Assembly (NCBI GenBank): GCA_902800715.1
Contig: CADCFN010000009.1
Span: 55,847-119,846 of the forward strand
Length of the DNA stretch: 64,000 bases
DNA from: an uncultured Bacteroidales bacterium
Lineage (GTDB): Bacteria > Bacteroidota > Bacteroidia > Bacteroidales > Muribaculaceae
Direction of reading: 5' to 3'
Shown here in pieces: positions 61,580 to 64,000 of the stretch (position 1 is the first letter of the stretch; every line of letters begins with the position of its first letter). The notes beneath the pieces are model-generated. The model saw only the letters and a list, made by a program, of their open reading frames with translations, did not search any database and had not been told where the DNA came from. Both the position numbers and the translations under genes were made by a program.

Positions 61580-63153
61580 GTAAAGAAATATTAGATTTTC
61601 AGAAGATGCTGGATGTCAATATTCCTATTATTTTCATCCATAATCATGACTTTGTCCGAGTAGATGAAATGATTTCTGAAGCTATAGGTAGAAATGTCGC
61701 AATACGAGAATGGAATTCTGCAGTTGGCACAGTTGATTTCAAGAACAAGGAGCCCATCATGCGCCAAAGTCTTGAAAATTTCTTGATAGAAATTTATGCG
61801 CCAGATAGTACGTATGGTAAAGACCGAATCGTTGTGCTCAAGGAAATTCAAGATCTAATTGACCAACCACAAATCAAGTCTTTACTCATGATGATTGCAC
61901 AGCGCCGGTTATATGATCACGGCATTCAAGATGAAGATATTCCTCCCTATTCAACCACAATTGTCATTGTCTCGTCAGTGGATCACATTCCTGAGGAATT
62001 AATTCCATACGTTTCTTATCTTGAACAAACATATCCGGATGAAGCAGAAATCAATCAGTTGATTGACGCTCATATCAAGATAAATAAAGACCAAGGGTTT
62101 GATGAAAAAGACCGCAAAGCATTGTTGCAGTCATTGAAAGGTCTGACTTCGTTTGAAATCGACAGAACGCTAGACATGGCGATGAGTGAAAATGGTAACC
62201 TGCGCGCCAGCGACACCAAGATGATTCTTGCTCAGAAGAAGCAGATGGTTAAGAAATCTGGGTTGCTGGAGTTCGTTGAGACGCCCGAGACTATAGAAAG
62301 TATTGGTGGCCTTGACTACCTTAAGGATTATCTTAAGGGAAAATCTCAAGTAATGAAAGAGATAATTCGAGCCAAGGAATATGCAGTAAGGGTACCCAAG
62401 GGCATTTTTATTGTTGGCATGCCTGGTTGCGGCAAATCATTGTGTGCGAAAGCAACAGCTGCCCTTTTTAAAGCCCCATTGCTTAAAATGGACATGGGAA
62501 GCATGATGGGAAAATATGTGGGTGAGAGTGAGGGTCGATTGCGCAGCGCCATCAAACTTGCCGAAGCTGCAGCTCCTTGCATTTTGTGGATTGACGAAAT
62601 TGAGAAAGCATTTAATGGTGTTGGAGGCGAAAGCAGCGAGGTAATTACTCGTATGTTTGGCTATTTCCTATCTTGGCTACAAGAGAAGACCAGCAATGTC
62701 TATGTCGTAGCTACTGCCAATAATGCTGAAAATCTACCTCCCGAATTGAAGCGCAAAGGCCGTTTTGACGAAATTTTCTGTGTCAACTTACCTAAAGATA
62801 ATGAACGAGAAGCTATTTTTAAAGTACATCTTGAGAAAAAACAAAGAAATGCTGAGTCTAAAGTGATTATTCCTAAAAAGGAAGAACTATCTAAATTGAA
62901 CAGTTATACAAGGGGCTTCAATGGAGCAGACATAGAATCGGTAGTAGACGAAACCCTTGAGAATCTATTTATTGAACTCCTGCATAGCAATCGTGGCAGC
63001 ATTGAGATTACCATTGACAAGCTCAGAGAGCAAGCTCAAAAGACCATTAGCATCTCGGCGTCCTGTAAGAATCAAATCAAGAATATGGAGAAAATCTTTG
63101 GGGAATCTAGCTTTATAGATGCTACTACAGGAAAACAAACTCTCAAAAATTAA
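61576..63153 (+). CDS. Ycf46-like AAA+ ATPase
   Basis: The 525-residue protein has an N-terminal domain typical of Ycf46-like proteins (residues 1-170, including the degenerate P-loop-free Rossmann-like part DRIVVLKEIQDLI) and a complete AAA+ module: Walker A GMPGCGKS (281-288), pore-loop MGKYVGESEG, Walker B CILWIDEIEKAF (335-346), sensor 1 ATANN (379-383), and the arginine-finger region KRKGRFDEIF (392-401). A helical C-domain follows. It has no protease zinc motif, so it is probably an unfoldase or remodelling ATPase. It overlaps the preceding helical protein gene by 4 bp. Confidence 0.88.
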   Translation: MSKEILDFQKMLDVNIPIIFIHNHDFVRVDEMISEAIGRNVAIREWNSAVGTVDFKNKEPIMRQSLENFLIEIYAPDSTYGKDRIVVLKEIQDLIDQPQIKSLLMMIAQRRLYDHGIQDEDIPPYSTTIVIVSSVDHIPEELIPYVSYLEQTYPDEAEINQLIDAHIKINKDQGFDEKDRKALLQSLKGLTSFEIDRTLDMAMSENGNLRASDTKMILAQKKQMVKKSGLLEFVETPETIESIGGLDYLKDYLKGKSQVMKEIIRAKEYAVRVPKGIFIVGMPGCGKSLCAKATAALFKAPLLKMDMGSMMGKYVGESEGRLRSAIKLAEAAAPCILWIDEIEKAFNGVGGESSEVITRMFGYFLSWLQEKTSNVYVVATANNAENLPPELKRKGRFDEIFCVNLPKDNEREAIFKVHLEKKQRNAESKVIIPKKEELSKLNSYTRGFNGADIESVVDETLENLFIELLHSNRGSIEITIDKLREQAQKTISISASCKNQIKNMEKIFGESSFIDATTGKQTLKN

Positions 63154-63162
63154 TTATAAACT

Positions 63163-63558
63163 ATGCAGCAAGAAACGGTCGACTTTGAGTTGAATGCCCG
63201 ACGTGTTTATACCGCGGTGAAGCGGGTGTTTTATGGGCGGACGCGGTTCTCATCGGTGGAGTGTGATGATGAGCACTTCATTGTCGAGGGTCGGCGTGGC
63301 TGGCTGATATCGCCAATGAGTGAACGGGTGAAGATGCGGGTGGTGGCCACGGGCACTGATTCTTGCCAGGTCATCATCGAGAGTTCGTCACGCTCGCCGC
63401 TAAACCTATTTAATCTAGGTGCAAACTCTCGCAATGTGACCCAGTTGGGCGAATTCATACGCAATGAGGTCTATCGCGTCAGCAACACCGACGAGGACAT
63501 TCACCTCAAGCCCAACGACATCCGCTTGCGAGACAACGACATCAAATTCAAAAAGTAG
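63163..63558 (+). CDS. Small basic protein at the end of the island, unknown function
   Basis: The 131-residue product (start QQETVDFELNARRVYTAVKR) has an alpha/beta pattern with FSSVECDDEHFIVEGRRGW, VKMRVVATGTDSCQVIIESS and LGEFIRNEVYRVS. It ends in a charged tail with Asp, Arg and Lys. It lies 9 bp after the AAA+ gene and closes the operon. Unlike the genes just before it, its base composition is GC-richer and like the chromosome. I recognise no family. Confidence 0.7.
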   Translation: MQQETVDFELNARRVYTAVKRVFYGRTRFSSVECDDEHFIVEGRRGWLISPMSERVKMRVVATGTDSCQVIIESSSRSPLNLFNLGANSRNVTQLGEFIRNEVYRVSNTDEDIHLKPNDIRLRDNDIKFKK

Positions 63559-63597
63559 CATCTCTATTGAAATGCCTATAGAATGAGCATGGCATCA

Positions 63598-63650
63598 ATT
63601 ACTTGAAATAATAGTGAAGGCGAGGCTAACTCGCCAAAAGTTCAAGTAAT
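63598..63650 (+). other. Hairpin after the island operon
   Basis: ATTACTTGAA and TTCAAGTAAT pair across an inner GGCGAG/CTCGCC stem. The outer right arm belongs to the right 25-bp direct repeat. Confidence 0.55.
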
Positions 63651-63664
63651 GTTCAAGTAAAATG
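63640..63664 (+). repeat. 25-bp direct repeat flanking the island, right copy
   Basis: Identical to 54785-54809. Its last bases run into the stem of the terminator at 63661. Confidence 0.8.
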
Positions 63665-63700
63665 CGCTGTATCTGTTTGAGACACAGCGCATTGCTTATT
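63661..63700 (+). terminator. Terminator of the island operon
   Basis: A perfect 10-bp stem AATGCGCTGT/ACAGCGCATT (63661-63670 with 63684-63693) is followed by GCTTATTTGC. Confidence 0.7.
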
Positions 63701-63704
63701 TGCT

Positions 63705-63719
63705 TGGTACCCAGAGCCG
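63705..63719 (-). repeat. tRNA 3'-end-like sequence, right copy (possible attachment site)
   Basis: TGGTACCCAGAGCCG; the minus strand reads TCTGGGT, A, CCA, like an acceptor stem 3' strand, discriminator and CCA. It shares 13 bp with 54653-54665 and lies about 240 bp before a recombinase-like start, the usual place of an integrated element's end. Confidence 0.5.
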
Positions 63720-63958
63720 CAATTGAAAATATTAATTCCGCTTAAATGGCATTCAATTGAAAACCCTTTAATTTCGCTTATTACTTATTGATTTTCAACA
63801 TATTACAAAAACTCTCGGATTTAAGCGCATTTAAGCTTTTTGCAAGGTTTTTAGCAGATGTGGGGAAAATGTGGGGAAAAAATTTTGGTCATTCAAAGGA
63901 TAAGTATTACCTTTGTATTAAGCTATTTACACACTATCCCAACAACCATAAAAAAGAC
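63720..63958. other. Leader region of the terminal recombinase-like gene
   Basis: No gene is visible. The stretch is AT-rich and contains a doubled GTGGGGAAAA-type motif (63859-63880) just before the promoter, which could be an arm-type binding site for the recombinase (inference). Confidence 0.5.
63884..63915 (+). promoter_or_regulatory. Consensus promoter of the terminal recombinase-like gene
   Basis: TTTG at 63884-63887 and TACCTTTG at 63908-63915 are separated by 20 bp, a full Bacteroidetes consensus. The ATG lies 43 bp downstream. Confidence 0.75.
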
Positions 63959-64000
63959 ATGAAAATTACATTTATCATCAAAAAAACGGCAAAACGGTAC
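63959..64000 (+). CDS. Start of a probable tyrosine recombinase (integrase), truncated by the window
   Basis: Only 14 codons are visible (MKITFIIKKTAKRY), running off the right end. This opening closely resembles the N-terminus of Bacteroidetes phage-type tyrosine recombinases, which commonly begin MKxTFxxKKxAKR before a SAM-like domain. A consensus promoter and a possible attachment sequence lie just upstream. The assignment rests on these few residues and on context. Confidence 0.55.
   Translation, partial: MKITFIIKKTAKRY

Noticed and set aside
61576-63153. FtsH-type membrane protease
   Set aside because: The AAA+ module is similar, but there are no transmembrane helices and no HExxH zinc site; the N-terminal domain fits Ycf46-like ATPases.

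Overview
The window is chromosomal DNA from a member of the Bacteroidales. The support is the consistent TAnnTTTG promoter elements, a SusC/SusD fructan utilisation locus with a hybrid two-component type regulator, a DUF2723 protein, and a tRNA-Leu flanked by typical Bacteroidetes signals. Base composition is near 50% GC except for an AT-rich block at about 54.4-63.2 kb. The family (Muribaculaceae, Prevotellaceae or a butyrate-forming relative) cannot be fixed from the sequence alone.

Layout. 1-10.6 kb (+): a truncated DUF2723 membrane protein, a polysaccharide deacetylase, QueG, a lipoprotein, a CstA-type transporter and a large exported protein. 10.7-16.2 kb (-): tRNA-Leu(CAG), an Ig-like lipoprotein, a histidine kinase with an overlapping metallo-beta-lactamase-fold protein, and a HAD phosphatase. 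16.3-17.9 kb (+): superoxide dismutase coupled to an exported putative Cys/His hydrolase. 18.0-19.7 kb (-): a DUF2807 head-GIN lipoprotein and a VanX-like dipeptidase. 19.9-35.2 kb (-): a 15-gene operon for lysine fermentation to butyrate, in the order atoD, kal, kce, kdd, kamA, two ATPases, kamD, kamE, atoA, crt, hbd, bcd, etfB, etfA. An NhaC-type antiporter and a 5'-nucleotidase-like protein follow. 38.8-53.2 kb (-): a fructan locus with fructokinase, sugar importer, two GH32 enzymes, a DUF4960 lipoprotein, SusD, SusC and a regulator that has lost its kinase ATP-binding domain.

54.4-63.7 kb (+) is the most unusual part: a compact eight-gene AT-rich island bounded by a 25-bp direct repeat and by two copies of a 13-bp sequence resembling a tRNA 3' end. 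It encodes a DUF6140 protein, an EF-Tu paralogue with an acidic linker and three TerB-reminiscent helical repeats, a PH-like/zinc-knuckle protein carrying the same repeats, two small proteins (one ending in a cationic amphipathic tail), a large helical protein, a Ycf46-like AAA+ ATPase and a small basic protein. I recognise no described system with this composition and propose it as a candidate conflict or stress-response system. The window ends 14 codons into what looks like a tyrosine recombinase with a consensus promoter.

Across the window, many intergenic gaps hold period-7 tandem repeats arranged as hairpins around a shared GCGGATGCC core, five of them between genes of the lysine operon. 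They resemble the heptanucleotide STRR repeats of cyanobacteria.
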